Assembly (NCBI RefSeq): GCF_030867145.1
Contig: NC_134429.1
Coordinates: forward strand, 15,934,677 to 15,998,676
Direction of reading: 5' to 3'
Origin: Opisthocomus hoazin
Taxonomy: Eukaryota; Chordata; Aves; Opisthocomiformes; Opisthocomidae
DNA: 64,000 bases
Both the position numbers and the translations under genes were made by a program. The notes beneath the pieces were generated by a model that was not told the DNA's origin, made no database searches, and was given only the letters and a program-made list of their open reading frames with translations. The number at the start of each line of letters is the position of its first letter. Position 1 is the first letter of the stretch. Shown here in pieces: positions 37,271 through 50,029 of this stretch.

Positions 37271-37439
37271 GAAGGACAGGAGGACGGGCGCTGTGGAGGC
37301 TGCAGGGGGGCTTGCAGGCAGCAGCACCACCGACAGCCACCCATGGCCACCACGCTCTGGTGGCCCCACGCGTGCCAAAGGACCTCCCCCGCCCGCCCGT
37401 GGCACCCAGCCTGGCAGAGCCCTTGTGGTGCTGGGTAAG

Positions 37440-38615
37440 TGGGGCCGCCATGATGGGTGTCACTGCCATGGGTGCCGCCATGATGGGTGTCACCATGATG
37501 GGTGTCACCGCCATGGCTGCTAATGCCACGGGTGACACACTGATGGGTGCCACTGGCATCGGTGCCACCATGATGGGTGTCACCGCCGTGGGTGCACCAT
37601 GATGGGTGTCACCATGATGGGTGTCACTGCTGTAAGTGCCACTACCATGGGCGTCACCATGACGGGTGTCACCACCATGGGTGCACCATGATGGTTGCCA
37701 CCATGATGGATGTCACTGCCGTGGGTGCCACCATGATGCATATCACCGCCATGGCTGCCAATGCCATGGGTGATACACTGATGGGTGCCACTGACATCGG
37801 TGCCGCCATGATGGGTGTCACTGCCATGGGTGCCACCATGACAGGTGCCACCATGATGGATGTCACCACCACGGGTGCACCATGATGGTTGCCACCATGA
37901 TGGCTGTCTCTGCCATGGATGCCACCATGATGGGTGCCACCGTGATGTGTATCACCGCCATGGCTGCCAATGCCATGGGTGATACACTGATGGGTGCCAC
38001 TGACATCGGTGCCACCATGATGGGTGTCACTGGCATGGGTGCACCATGATGGTTGCCACCATGATGGGTATCACTTCCATGGGTGCCACCATGATGGGTG
38101 TCACCATGATGCATATCACCACCATGGCTGCCAATGCCATGGGTGACACACTGATGGGTGCCACTGACATTGGTGCCACCACGATGGGTGTCACCACAAT
38201 GGATGTCACTGCTGTAAGTGTCACCACCATGGGCGTCACCATGACAGGTGCCACCATGATGGGTGCCACCACCATGGGTGCACCATGATGGTTGCCACCA
38301 TGATAGATGTCACTGCCATAGGTGCCACCATGACAGGTGCCACTGCCATGGGTGCCACCACCATGGGTGCATCATGATGGGTGCCACCATGATGGCTGTC
38401 ACTACCATGGGTGCCACCATGATGCATACCACCGCCATGGCTGCCAATGCCATAGGTGACAAACTGATGGGTGCCACTGCCATCGGTGCCACCATGCTGC
38501 GTGTCACCGCCATGGGTGCTAACACCATGGATGACATACCGATGGGTGCCACCAACATCAATGCCACCACAATGGGTGTCACCACCATGGGTGACGCACT
38601 GATGGGTGCCACCAT
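37440..38615. repeat. 15-bp minisatellite (gggtgccaccatgat)
   Basis: About 1.2 kb of 15-bp units, with variants in the last bases of each unit. Open in several frames because 15 is a multiple of three. Confidence 0.92.
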
Positions 38616-39409
38616 GGCAGGACCAGGGACAGCAGCACGGGGGCACAGCAGACTACGGACAGCGGCCACGGCGGGTGGCCTTGGTGGCCATGGCAGGTGG
38701 CCACGGTGGCCACGCCACACCACACCACGGCCCCACCAACCCATGCCAGCCACCTCCACCCCAGCACAGCACCTGCAGGACGTGGCAGTGGCGACATCCC
38801 TGCCCTCTATGGCCCGTGGGGTTGCGTCCCCGGTGGGCATCATTGCACCGACGCATGGGGTGCGACATCCATGTGTCCCCGGGGGTGGCAGCACGTGTGG
38901 CCCGTGACACTCCCAGCCCGTGTCCATCCGTCGGGACTTGTCCACCAGGAGACGGAGGGATTTTGGGGAGCGCTCTCCCCCGCCGAGCGGCCACAGACTA
39001 TTATTTCCTGCCCCCCCCCCCACAGAAGAGCCCGGTGGCATCGGGGTGACACAGGGGCCACTGTGGTGACCGGCACCAGGGGACCACCCCGAGCCCACCT
39101 GGAGACAAGACCCCGGAGCAGCCTGGCCCAGGAAGCCCCTGGCAGCCCCCACCGTGGGTCCGAGCCCCCCATCCTCGCCGGCACCAACCCCCCGTGGAGT
39201 TTGGGGTGTCAGACGGGGGGACACACCCCACTTTGGAGCCCCCGGTGCCAGAGGTCATGTGCTTCCGCCCCCTGCAAACCCCCCCAAAACCACTAAACCC
39301 ACCCAAAATTCAACAAAAAAGAGAAGAATTCCGGCACTGCCAGGTGATGGCAGGACCCACCACAGCCGGGGAGGGCCGGGGGGGTCCCAAAGCCGGCACG
39401 GGGAGGAGC

Positions 39410-40740
39410 CGCAGAGCTGGGACCCCCCTGAGCTGAGCCCGAAATGGGGGTGCGAAATGATGGGGGGTGGGGGGAATCATAGAGGGGTGTGGGATGGAAT
39501 GGGGGGGGTAGGGTAGATGGGGGGGGCAGATAGACTGGGGGGGGGCAGACAGAACAGTGAGCAGCGGGATGTGATACTGGGGGGGGGAATAATAAGGGGG
39601 GGTGCAAAATAAAATAGGGGGGTGTGAGCTGATGGGGAGGGGTGGGATACGGTGGAGGGGGTGGAAAACACGAGTTGGGGGTGGGATATAATGGGGGGGT
39701 CAGATAGAATAGTAAGCAGTGGAGTAGGATAGTGGGGGGGGTGGGAAATAATAGCAGGGGGGGCCGGGTGGGGGGATCCCAGAGCCGGCAGGGGGAGGAG
39801 CTGCAGAGCTGAGACCCCCCCAGAGCTGAGCCCAAAATGGGGGTGCAAAATAATGGGGGGGTGGGGGGAATCATAGCGGGGTGTGGGATGGAATGGGGGG
39901 GGTAGGGTAGATGGGGGGGCAGATAGACTGGGGGGGGCAGACAGAACAGTGAGCAGCGGGATGTGATACTGGAGGGGGGGAATAATAGGGGGGGGTGCAA
40001 AATAAAATAGTGAGGTGCGAGCTGATGGGGAGGCGTGGGATATGATAATATAGAGGGGGGGTGGGATATAATGGGGGGGTCAGATAGAATAGTAAGCAGC
40101 GGAGTAGGATAGTGAGGGGGTGGGAAATAATAGTAGGGGGGGCCGGGGGGGTGGAGTCCCAGAGCTGGCACAGGGAGGAGTCGCAGAGCTGGGACCCCCC
40201 CCCCCCAAGCTGAGCCCAAAATGGGGGTGCAAAATAATGAGGGGTGGGGGGAATCATAGTGGGGGGCAGATAGACCAGTGAGCAGCAGGATGTGATACTG
40301 GGACAGGAGAATAATAAGGGGGGGGGGGTACAAAATAAAATAGGGGGGTATGAGCTGATGGGGAGGGGTGGGATATGGCAGGGGGGTGGAAAACATGGGT
40401 GGGGTGTGGGAAATAATAAAATAGAAGGGGGTGGGATAGAATGGGGGGGTCGGATAGGATAGTAAGCAGTGGAGTAGGATAGCACGGGGGGTGGGAAATA
40501 ATAGTGAGGGGGTGTAAAACCAGGAAGGGGGGGGCAAGGTGATGAGGAGGGGTGGGATATGGTGTGGGGGGGTGGCAACCACGAGTGGGGGGTGGGAGAG
40601 CCCAGGAGGAGGGGGACCGAAGAGGGCAGCGGGTAGTAGGATATGATGGGGGGGTGGGCAATAAGGGTGGGGGGAAAAGGGGAGGAGGGGGCGCAGGATG
40701 ACGGGGGGGGTGGGAAACACGAGTGGGGGTGGTCTGTAAC
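39410..40740. repeat. ~370-bp higher-order tandem repeat near PHC2 promoter
   Basis: Three imperfect long units, each beginning around 'agctgagcccaaaatggggg' (about 39430, 39827, 40209) and including 'gtgagcagcgggatgtgata'. The plus strand is strongly purine-rich. Confidence 0.85.
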
Positions 40741-41290
40741 GGGGGGCGGGGGGGAAACGGGGGCGGGGGACTCACGGGCGCCGGCGGGGGCCGGGTAAAC
40801 TGAGGCACGGCGGGTCCCGGGGCGCATGCGCGGCGCGGGCCCCCCCCCCCCCCGCGGCCCCGGCCCCGGCCCCGTCCCCGGCCCGGCCCAGACAAAGCCG
40901 CCGGGGCCCGGTAGCGGCGGCAAGCGCGGTACCTGCGGCCCGGGCGGAGCGGCTCCCGCCGGCCATGGCCCCGGCGGCTCCGGGCGCGGGCGGGGGGCGG
41001 GCGGGGGGCGGCCCGGGGGGGTCCCGGTGCCGGTGCCGGCGGGGCCGGGCCCGCGGCCGCTCCCTCCTCCCTCAGGCGGCGGCGCGGCGGCCCGATGCCA
41101 TAACTCATTTGCATTCCTCCGCGCGTCACGTGAGGCGGGCGGGCCAATCGCGGCCCCCGCCCGCCCCGGCGGCCACGCCCACCGCGGCCCGCGCCCGCCG
41201 CGACGGCGGCCCCGCCGCTCGCGCTCGCCATGGCAACGTGGGGAGGGGAGGGGGGAGCGGGGTCGCCATGGCAACGGGGAGGGGAGGAGG
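40740..41290 (-). promoter_or_regulatory. PHC2: PHC2 main promoter CpG island and non-coding first exon
   Basis: A CpG-dense island. On the minus strand a first exon ends GCCGCAG|GTACC at 40933. Upstream of the presumed start lie an octamer ATTTGCAT (41107-41114), a palindromic TCACGTGA E-box (41126-41133) and CCAAT (41144-41148). Two copies of TCGCCATGGCAAC, resembling the RFX X-box, lie at 41225-41237 and 41263-41275. Motifs are seen; their use is inference. Confidence 0.65.
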
Positions 41291-41539
41291 GAGGGGGAGC
41301 CCCGGTCCAATGCCCGGGGTCACCCCGCGGTGCTCGGGGCCGCTACCGGCGGGGTCCTGCCCCGGCGGGCTGGAGGCACCGGTCCCCGTGTCGTCCCCCC
41401 CCCCCCCCCCCCCGCTGCCCGGGGTCACCCCGGGGGGGGGCTCCCGGGGGGGCTCGGGGCCGGTACCGGCGGGGTGCTCCGGTACGGGGGTGGTGGCACC
41501 GGTGCTGCCTGGGGCCACCCCGAGGCGCTCCCCAGGGGT

Positions 41540-44225
41540 TGCAATGGCGCTGGGGGGGTTTGCAGTAGGACTGAGAGGTTTGCCGTGGGGCTGGGGGGGC
41601 TTGCAAAGGGGCTTGGGGGTCTTGCAAAGGGGCTGGGGGACTTGCAAAAGGACTTCATGGTTTGCAGGGGGGCTGGGGGGCTTGCAGTGGGATCCGTGGG
41701 GCTGCAAAGGGCGTGGGTGGGTTTCCACGTGGCGCTCGAGGGTTCGCAGTGGGGCTCAGGGGTCGGGACACGGGGCGCGAGCGCTTGCACGTGGGGCTGG
41801 GGGGGGTGCGAGCAGGACCCCGGGGGTTCACGACGGGAATTTGTGAGCACGCGGAAGGGGCTTGGGGGTTTGCACTGGGACTCTTCTCCCCTCTACACTG
41901 CCCCAGCGAGGCCCCATCTGCAGTGCTGTGCCCAGTGCTGGGCTCCCCAGTTCAAGAAAGATGAGGAGCTGCTGGAGAGAGCCCAGCGCAGGGCTACGAG
42001 GATGAGGAGGGGACTGGAGCATCTCTCCTACGAGGAAAGGCTGAGGGAGCTGGGCTTGTTCAGCCTGGAGAAGAGAAGGCTGAGAGGGGACCTTAGAAAT
42101 GCCTCTAAATATCTGCAGGGTGGGGGTCAGGAGGATGGGGCCAGACTCTGTTCAGTGGTGCCCAGCGACAGGACAAGGGGCAACGGGCACAAACTGAAGC
42201 AGAGGAAGCTCCAGCTGAACCCGAGGAAGAACTTCTTCCCTCTGAGGATGACGGAGCCCTGGCCCAGGCTGCCCAGGGAGGCTGTGGAGTCTCCTTCTCT
42301 GGAGATATTCCAGCCCCCCCTGGCTGCGGTGCTGTGCAGCCTGCTCTGGGTGACCCTGCTTGGGCAGGGGGTTGGGCTGGGTGACCCACAGAGGGCCCTG
42401 ACAACCCCCACCATGCTGGGATTCTGTGACTCGTGGGTTTGTGCTGGGGCTGTTGGATTTGCAGATGGAATTTGTGAGCACGCGGAAGGGACTCGAGGTT
42501 TTGCAACGGGGACTCGTGGGTTTGCACTGGGACTCGGGGGTTTGCGCGTGGGACCCATGGAACAGCACTTGAGCATCTGCGTGTGGCCCTCGAGGGTTTG
42601 TGCTGGGACTCGTGGGTTCGCAAAGTGAATTTGTGAGCACGCGGAAGGGACTCGTGGGTTTGCAGGTGGGACTTGGGGTTTGCAAAGGGACTCAGGGGTT
42701 GTGCGTGGGACTCGTGGAACTGCGCTTGAGCATCTGTGTGTGGCCCTCGAGGGTTTGCGCTGGGGCTCGTGGGTTTGCAAAGGGGATTTGTGGGTTTGCA
42801 ATGGGACTCGTGGGTTTGCGTGCAGGATATGGGGTTTGCAATGGGGATTTGTGGGTTTGCAGGTGGGACTTAGGGGTTGCAAAGGGACTCGGGAGTTTGC
42901 GCGTTGGACTCGCACTATTGCACGTGAGCATCTGCGTGTGGCCCTCGAGGGTTTGCGGAAGGGACTCGTGGGTTTGTGAGCAGGACGTGGGGGTTTGCAA
43001 CAGGGACTCATGGGTTTGTACTGGGGACTCGTGGGTTTGCAACGGGGATTTGTGGGTTTGCACTGGGACTCGTGGGTTCGCAAAGGGAATTTGTGAGCAC
43101 GTGGAAGGGACTCGCAGGGTTTGCAACGGGACTTGAGGGTTTGCAAAGGGACTCGGGGGTCGTGCGTGGGACTCGTGGAATTGGGCTTGAGTGTCTGCGT
43201 GTGGCCCTCGAGGGTTTGTGGAAGGGACTCGTGGGTTTGCTCTGGGACTTGTGGGTTTGCGCTGGGACTCGTGGGTTCACGTGCAGGACGTGGGGGTTTG
43301 TGGAAGGGACTCGTGGGTTTGCTCTGGGACTTGTGGGTTTGCGCTGGGACTCGTGGGTTCACGTGCAGGACGTGGGGGTTTGCAATGGGGACTTGTGGGT
43401 TTGCAGATGGAATTTGTGAGCACGCAGAAGGGGCTCGTGGGTTTGTACTGGGACTCGAGGTTTTGCAATGGGGACTCGTGGGTTTGCAACGGGGATTTGT
43501 GGCTTTGCAGTGGGACTCGGGGGTTCACAAAGTGAATTTGTGAGTACGTGGAAGGGACTCACGGACTTTGCAGTGGGGATTTGTGGGTTTGCAAAGGGAC
43601 TCGTGGGTTTGTGCTGGGCCTCGTGGGTTTGCAGATGGAATTTGTGAGCACATGGAAGGGACTTGTGGGTTTGTAGTGGGACTCGTGGGTTTGCAATGGG
43701 GACTCGTGGGTTTGCAACAGGGATTTGGGGTTTAAAGGGACTCAGGAGTTTGCATGAGGGACTCATGGAATTGCTCTTGAGCATCTGCGTGTGGCCCTTG
43801 AGGGTTTGGGGAAGGGGCTCGTGGGTTTGCACTGGGGACTCAGGGGTTTGCAAATGGAATTTGTGAGCACGCGGAAGGGACTCGTGGGTTTGCACGTGGG
43901 ACTTGGGGTTTGCAATGGGGACTTGTGGGTTTGTACTGGGACTCGTGGGATTGCAGTGGGGACTTGGGGGTTCGCGTGGGGCTGGGCTTGAGGTTGTGCA
44001 GAGGGGAGCCGAGGGTCTGCGGCGGGGCTGGAGGAACCGCGCGTGGGGCTTGGGGAGCTGCGCGCGGGGCTCGTGGGTCTGCAGCGGGGGCCCGTGGATT
44101 TGCAGCGGGGGCTCGTGGGTTTGCAAAGGGGGCTCGTGGGTCTGCAGTGGGGATTTGGGGGTCTGCAAGTGGGACTTGGGGGTTGCAAAGGGGCCCGGTG
44201 GGTTTGCAGATGGGGGGAGCAGCCC
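41540..44225. repeat. ~20-bp satellite (gggactcgtgggtttgcaat) with higher-order structure, split by CR1
   Basis: Units alternate between 'actcgtgggtttgcaa' and variants with 'aatttgtgagcacgcggaag'. A longer module with 'gagcatctgcgtgtggccct' recurs near 42570, 42730, 42925, 43190 and 43780. The array is interrupted by the CR1 fragment at 41881-42430. Confidence 0.92.
41881..42430 (+). mobile_element. CR1 retrotransposon 3' fragment
   Basis: Encodes the CR1 ORF2 C-terminal signature (LEHLSYEERLRELGLFSLEK, RRLRGDL) in decayed form and then the 3'UTR, ending in ATTCTGTGAC. It is 5'-truncated, as CR1 copies usually are. It is embedded in the 41540-44225 satellite. Confidence 0.92.
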
Positions 44226-44399
44226 CAAGCGGAGCCAACCCCCCGCCCCCCACCATGGCCCTTCCTGCCCCTGGGGAGCAGCGGGAGTCCTGGGGGGGCT
44301 GGGGCCACCAATCCCCCTGCCTCGGGGGGCTCTATCCAGGCTGCAGGCACTTGGGGTCCCCCCGGCCCCCCCAGCCCCCAGGGGCTGCCCTCTCCTGAC

Positions 44400-44950
44400 T
44401 GCATTGGGGGTGGTGGGGCTGCCAAGGGGGCACTGGGGGGAACTGGGCGGCACTGGGAGGGGCTGTGAGCGCTGTGGGGGCACTGGGGGGGCTCTGGGGT
44501 GGGCTGTGGGGGCACTGGGGTGGTACTGGGGAGGGTGTGAGAGAGATGGGGGCACTGGGGGAGGCTGTGAGTGCCATAGGGGCACTGAGGGGGGGGACTG
44601 GAGGGGTCTATGAGGGCACTGGGGGGGGGACTGGAGGGGTCTGTGAGGGCAATGGGGGCACTGGGCATATTGGGGGGCACTGAGTGGGCTGTGAGGGCTG
44701 GGGGGGGACCCCAGGGAAGCCGAACAGGGATACTGGGGGGGACCTGAGGGAGGTACTGGGGGAGGACTGGGGGGCTGTGAGTGCCATAGGGGCACTGGCA
44801 GCGGGCACTGGCGGGGTCTATGAGGGCACTGGGGGCACTGGGCGTATTGGGGGGGCACTGAGGGGGCTGTGAGGGCTGTGGGGGGACCCCAGGGAAGCCT
44901 AATGGGGATACTGGGAGGGACCTGAGGGAGGTACCGGGGGGGACCTGGGG
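44400..44950. repeat. G-rich degenerate repeat (gggggcactgggggg)
   Basis: Short units with 'ggggcactgggggg' and 'ggaggggtctgtgagggc'. Low complexity, no gene. Confidence 0.8.
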
Positions 44951-45069
44951 GGGGTGTCCCAAGGGCTGCGGGACGGCCGAAGCCCCTCTTTGGGCTTCGT
45001 GGCTGCTGCCGCGAGAGGGCAATGCCTGCCCTCCCCCGCTCAGCCTGGCAAGGCCTGCAGGAGGCTGGA

Positions 45070-45230
45070 GTTATCCCTTTTTTTTCCCTTTTTCCCTTCT
45101 TTCCCCGCTTTTCCCTCCCTTTCCCCTCTTTTTTCCCCCTTGTCCCTCCTTTTTCTCCCCTTTTTCCCTCTCTTTAATTCCTTCCCCCCCCCCCCCCCTC
45201 CTTTTTCCCCTCCTTTTTTCCCCCAGGACC
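45070..45230. repeat. Polypyrimidine tract
   Basis: C/T-rich run of T and C homopolymers with few interruptions. Confidence 0.8.
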
Positions 45231-47224
45231 TCGCAGGATTCAGGATGCTCAGGGCTCACCGTAGCATCCCTGCCCACCCCAGAACCCACTTTCGACCAGT
45301 CTAGGGGTCAAATCCTGCCCTTTTCAGCCCCCAAAAAGCCATGGTGCCTGATGACATCTCCAACCACAGCAGAGATGGGGTCGGGGGGTCCCTGTCGGGT
45401 ACCGCCGTGGGGAAAAGGCGACGGACCCGCAGCATCACTCGCTCCGGAGCTGCGGCTTCATTTTGGCTGACCCCATCCCGCATCCCACTCCTCATCCCTG
45501 GCTCCGGATCTCTGCGCCGAACCCCCCATCCTCAAAAAAAAAAAAAATCCCGGCGATGCCAAGGTCGAGGCGTCCCGATGCTCCTCGTGCATCCCGCCGG
45601 CACCGCGCCACGGTGATGCTGGTGGGATGCAATTCCTGAGCGCTCCGGGGAACCGGGCGGGAAAAGCTTTTAAGCAAAAATCCGTATTGTTTCCACGCAG
45701 CGGGGCGACCATTCAGCCTCCAAACACGCGCAGGGTTGGGTTTCCAGCCGGAAATTTCCCTCCGGAGGTACAAAAAGCTACGTTTGGCCCCCCAAAAAAT
45801 AAGGGGGGGGGGGGGGGGGTTGAGGAAAAAAATTCCTCCGCCTCCCCACGCGTTCGGGCTCTGCAAATATTTATGCGGTTCAAAAAGGTCCCAAGGGAAC
45901 AAAGCACGGACGCGGCGCGTCCCCCCCGAACAATGAAGCCGGATATTTTCTGATGTGAGCGGAGCCGCGGCCGGAGCCGGTTCATATCCGCCTACCTGCG
46001 GCCTCCAGCTGGTTGGGACCCCTCAAGAAAGAGGCAAAATCTTATTTTTTTGAAGGGGGAAAAAAAGGCTTTTCGGAGAAAAAGAGGCTTTTTGGAGTGA
46101 AAGAAAAGCTTTTGGAGGAAATAAAGGCTTTTTTGGGGGAAAAAAAAGGGATTTTTTTTCGGAAAAATGCCCTTTTTGGGGGAAAACAGTCTTTTTTTTT
46201 GGGAAATGAAATGCTTTTTTGGAAAAAAAAGCCTTTTGGGGGGCAAAATAAAGGCTTTATATGAGCTCCAGGCTCCCACCTCCCTGTGAGCATCCTTAGT
46301 GTGCCGGGGGGTCGCACCATGGTCGTCCCCAAGCTGCCGATGCATGGTGTCACTGCATCCCTTTTTTAACGAAGACGGGCGGTTTTACGAGGCTGGGAGC
46401 TCGTTAGCCCCCGCTGGGATGCCGAGGGACCCCCAGCCATCCCTTCCTTGCATCCCAGGATGCAAAGGTCACCGTGACGACCTCAAGCATCACCCCTGTA
46501 CCCCGGGAGACCCCCTGGCCTCGCGCATCCCCCCATTCTGGGGCAGGAAAGCGAGGAAAAGGGAATGACCGAGGTTACATAAATACTTGGAGTCGGCTTT
46601 GGGGTTTTATTTCATTGCTTTGCGGTGGATTCGGGTATTTTTCCAAAGGAAATCCCAGGCTGACACAGTTCCCCCTGGCTCCGCCGCCCTCCCCGGCTCC
46701 GTCTGGAGGCTCCAAATTGGGCTTTTCTCGCGCAGTTCTGCTTGGCCGTGGGGTGATGGTTTGCTTTGCAGCTCTGCCCTTTTTTTGCCCCAAATCCTCT
46801 GCTGCTCCCAGAGCAGAAATTGCGATTTCCATCCACGTGGTGTCAGCTCCAGCCCCTCTCCAGCCCCACCGTCTGTCCCAAAGCACCCCAAACCCACCAG
46901 CGCTGGCTCCTCTGGGGGGATGCGTTCACCTCCCTCCAATTACAGCCTTAATTTATCAGCGTTAACGATTGCCGGGTCAGGAATATGCCATAGCATCCGT
47001 ATGGGAACGTCAAATCGGCACCGGGAACCGAGCGCCTTTCAGTGCTTTACATCCACTCGTGTCTCCCATGCATTGTCTCCTTCGAGTTAATTAAATCACA
47101 CCAATTAGTTCGGAAACGGCTTAAACTCCAGGATGGGGGGTGGGGGGGTGTCTCCCAAAACGGAGCCGCTGCTTTTGGTTGCAATGGGAATTATTTTTTC
47201 CCGACACATCAAAGCAGGACGAGC
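45231..47224. other. Mostly unique intergenic DNA
   Basis: Contains a short repeat of 'ggctttttggagaaaaa' type at about 46050-46260. No exon with conserved protein similarity was recognised on either strand. Confidence 0.45.
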
Positions 47225-48137
47225 TGAGCGCTGCTGGGGCATTTAGCTCCGGAGCATTTAGCTCTGGGGCATTTAGCTCTGGGGTATTTAGCATTGGGGC
47301 ATTTAGCTCTGGGGTATTTAGCTCTGGGGTATTTAGCTCCGGAGCATTTAGCTCTGGGGCATTTAGCATTGGGGCATTTAGCTCTGGGGTATTTAGCATC
47401 GGGGCATTTAGCTCTGGGGTATTTAGCTCTGAGGTGTTTAGCATCGGGGTATTTAGCATCAGGGTATTTAGCATCGGAGTATTTAGCTCCGGGGCATTTA
47501 GCATTGGGGCATTTAGCTCCGGGGTGTTTAGCTCCAGGGCATTTAGCGCTGGGATATTTAGCATCAGGGTATTTAGCTCTGGGGTATTTAGCCCTGGGGT
47601 GTTTAGCTCCGGGGTATTTAGCAGTGGGGCATTTAGCTCCGGGGTGTTTAGCATCGGGGTATTTAGCCCCGGGGTGTTTAGCATTGGGATATTTAGCTCT
47701 GGGGCATTTAGCTCCAGGGTATTTAGTTCCGGGGTGTTTAGCATCGGGGTATTCAGCATCAGGGCAGTGGGGATTCAGCGTCGGTGCATTCAGCGTCGGT
47801 GCATTTAGCAGAGGAGCATTTAGCTCCGGGCTATTCGGCGTCGATGCACGCAGCATCCGGGGAGTTTAGCACTGGGGCATGGAGCACCGGGGCATGGAGC
47901 GCACCGGTGCCTTTAGCAAGAGAGCATTTGGCGTCGGGGTGTGTAGCACCGGGGCATTAAGCATCGGCGCATTGAGCATTGGTGCCTTTAGCGACCGGGG
48001 CGTTAAGCGTCGGTGTATTTAGCACCAGGGCAGTGAGCGTTGCTGCATCGAGCACGGGAGCAGGTAGCACCGGTGCATTAGCATCGTTGCATGTACTACT
48101 GGTGTACTTAGCATTGCTGCCTTTGGCACCAGAGCAC
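47225..48137. repeat. 15-bp minisatellite (ggggcatttagctct)
   Basis: About 50-60 units of 15 bp. They are near-perfect to about 47760, then degenerate until they meet the CR1 fragment at 48138. Confidence 0.93.
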
Positions 48138-48284
48138 TGGAGTCTCCTTCTCTGGAGATATTCCAGCCCCGCCTGGCCGCGGTGCTGTGCCCCCTGCTCT
48201 GGGTGACCCTGCTTGGGCAGGGGGTTGGGCTGGGTGACCCACAGAGGGCCCTGCTAACCACCACCATGCTGGGACTCTGCGATT
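48138..48284 (+). mobile_element. CR1 3'-end fragment (short)
   Basis: About 147 bp matching the 3' end of the CR1 copy at 42280-42425 (for example 'gagtctccttctctggagat' and 'ggttgggctgggtgacccac'). It ends near CTCTGCGATT. Severely 5'-truncated. Confidence 0.9.
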
Positions 48285-48639
48285 GAGCGTGGCTCCTGGC
48301 ATGCGGTGTTGCACGACGACCCTCGGCGAGGCCCCGGCAGCAGCCCGGGCGCTGCTGAGTTTATGGGCGTGAGGGATTTTCGTTTTTCATACCCAGACCC
48401 CAAGAGAAAACCCAGTGCTGGGGCCGAGCCCGGGTTTCCTCACCCCGTGACGCTGCCAGCCCCCGTGGGGAGAAGCGGCTCCAGCTGAGGCTGCGGCAGG
48501 CTCCGATTTTCGAAAGAGCAACTCAACCTTCCCCGCAGAGCCTGAGCTGGGACAGGCGCAGGGCACCGTCCTGCCAGCACCCCAGCAGGATCCTGCCCCG
48601 AGCCACGGCGCTGCGGAGAGGGCTGCAAGGCTGGGGGAA

Positions 48640-49110
48640 GATCACAGCGCTGGGCAGAGGGTTCCAGTACTGGGGAGAAGGTTCCAGTATTGGGGAGAGG
48701 GTTGCAGTGCTGGGGAGAGAGTTCCAGTACTGGGGAGAGGGTTGCAGTACTAGGGAGAGGGTTGGAGCACTGGGCAGAGGGTCCCAGCACTGGGCAGAGG
48801 GTTCCAGTACTGGGGAGAGGGTTGCAGCACTGGGGAGAGGGTTCCGGTACCGGGCAGAGGGTTCCAGTAGTGGGCAGAGGGTCCCAGTACTGGGGAGAGG
48901 GTCCCAGCTCTGGGCAGAGGGTCCCAGCACTAGGCAGAGGGTCCCAGCACTGGGGAGAGGGTCCCAGCACTGGGCAGAGGGTCCCAGCGCTGAGCAGAGG
49001 GTTCCAGTACTGGGCAGAGGGTCCCAGCGCTGGGCAGAGGGTCCCAACGCTGGGCAGAGGGTCCCAACACTGGGCAGAGGGTCCCAGCGCTGGGTACAGG
49101 GTTGGACGCT
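48640..49110. repeat. 20-bp minisatellite (gttccagtactggggagagg)
   Basis: About 23 units of 20 bp with variants 'cccagcactgggcagagggt'. A (CTC)n run follows at about 49203-49236. Confidence 0.93.
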
Positions 49111-50029
49111 GCACCGCTGCCCGTGGGTCCACGGGATCTCCCCCCCCGCCGGCTTTTCCCCGGCTGGGGATGCTCAGGCCGGGTTGCCCCAGCACCGTCC
49201 CTCTTCCTCCTCCTCCTCCTCCTCCTCCTCCTCCTCCCCGGCCCCAGCCCGGCATCCGGCTGCGGCTGCGGGAGATGCAGTGGTTCCAGCAGAGAGCAGT
49301 GGTAGGACACCGGCATCCCGCTGCCTCCCCCCAGCCCATCCTGGCCTTTCCAGCAAATTTTAGTTTCCCTGGAAAGAGAAAAGTGGAATTTGCCAAAAAT
49401 TTTGGGCTTAATTAAAAAAAAAAACAACCCAGCCCATTTTTCCTGGTGGTGGAGGTGGGATGGGAGCGGACGGAGCTTGCAGCAAAGATTGACGGGCTGA
49501 ATCGAGACGGGTAATAGCAAAGAAAATAAAACCCCCTGGTAATAGCAGGAAAAAAAAAAACCTTGTGAAAATAAATTGTAAGTTTCTCTATTAAATTTTT
49601 CTGCCCCGCTGGAGCTGGACACCGGTCGCCTTTGATCCTCCCGGTCCCGTCCCGTTCCCAGCCCACGGGACGGGGTGAGGGGGACCTGGACGGTAATGGG
49701 CACTGACAGCTCGGAAAAGCCAGACGGACGCTTCGTTAATGAGCCCTAACGAGGCCGAGGGGCCCGGCGAGGCCCGTCGGCGGGTTCTGCTGAGCCGGCT
49801 GGGTTGGGAGCGCTGGGCTGCGGCCCCGGCGAGGCGCTGCCCTTGGCGAGCGGGCGGCTGCGAGAAGAGACGGGAGCTTCCTTTTTTGGCTTGTGTGCAG
49901 CCCGCGTTTTTCCAACGGGAGAGATTTAATAAAAGAAAATTTGACTGGAGATAGGGGTTGGCGAGCGGCGGGCTTGGGTGGCTGCTGCAACGGGGTGGGA
50001 TGGGGAGCGGAGAGCAGCCCCAGCTTGCT
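49111..50029. other. Unique intergenic spacer
   Basis: No exon, RNA gene or mobile element recognised apart from the (CTC)n microsatellite. Confidence 0.4.

Larger units (their letters stand above)
36229..40932 (-). other. PHC2: PHC2 5'UTR intron
   Basis: Lies between the coding start exon, whose acceptor is a C-run followed by CAG at about 36275, and the non-coding first exon. It is almost wholly tandem repeats (36535-37270, 37440-38615, 39410-40740). The 38616-39409 stretch is unique GC-rich DNA without recognisable exons. Confidence 0.6.

Noticed and set aside
39293-42628. Long proline- or glycine-rich frames on both strands
   Set aside because: Tandem repeats plus CpG island and CR1; no conserved protein.
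47121-47869. Frames reading as NTPELNAPML-type peptide repeats
   Set aside because: The 15-bp array is translatable in all frames; no promoter, start context or homology.
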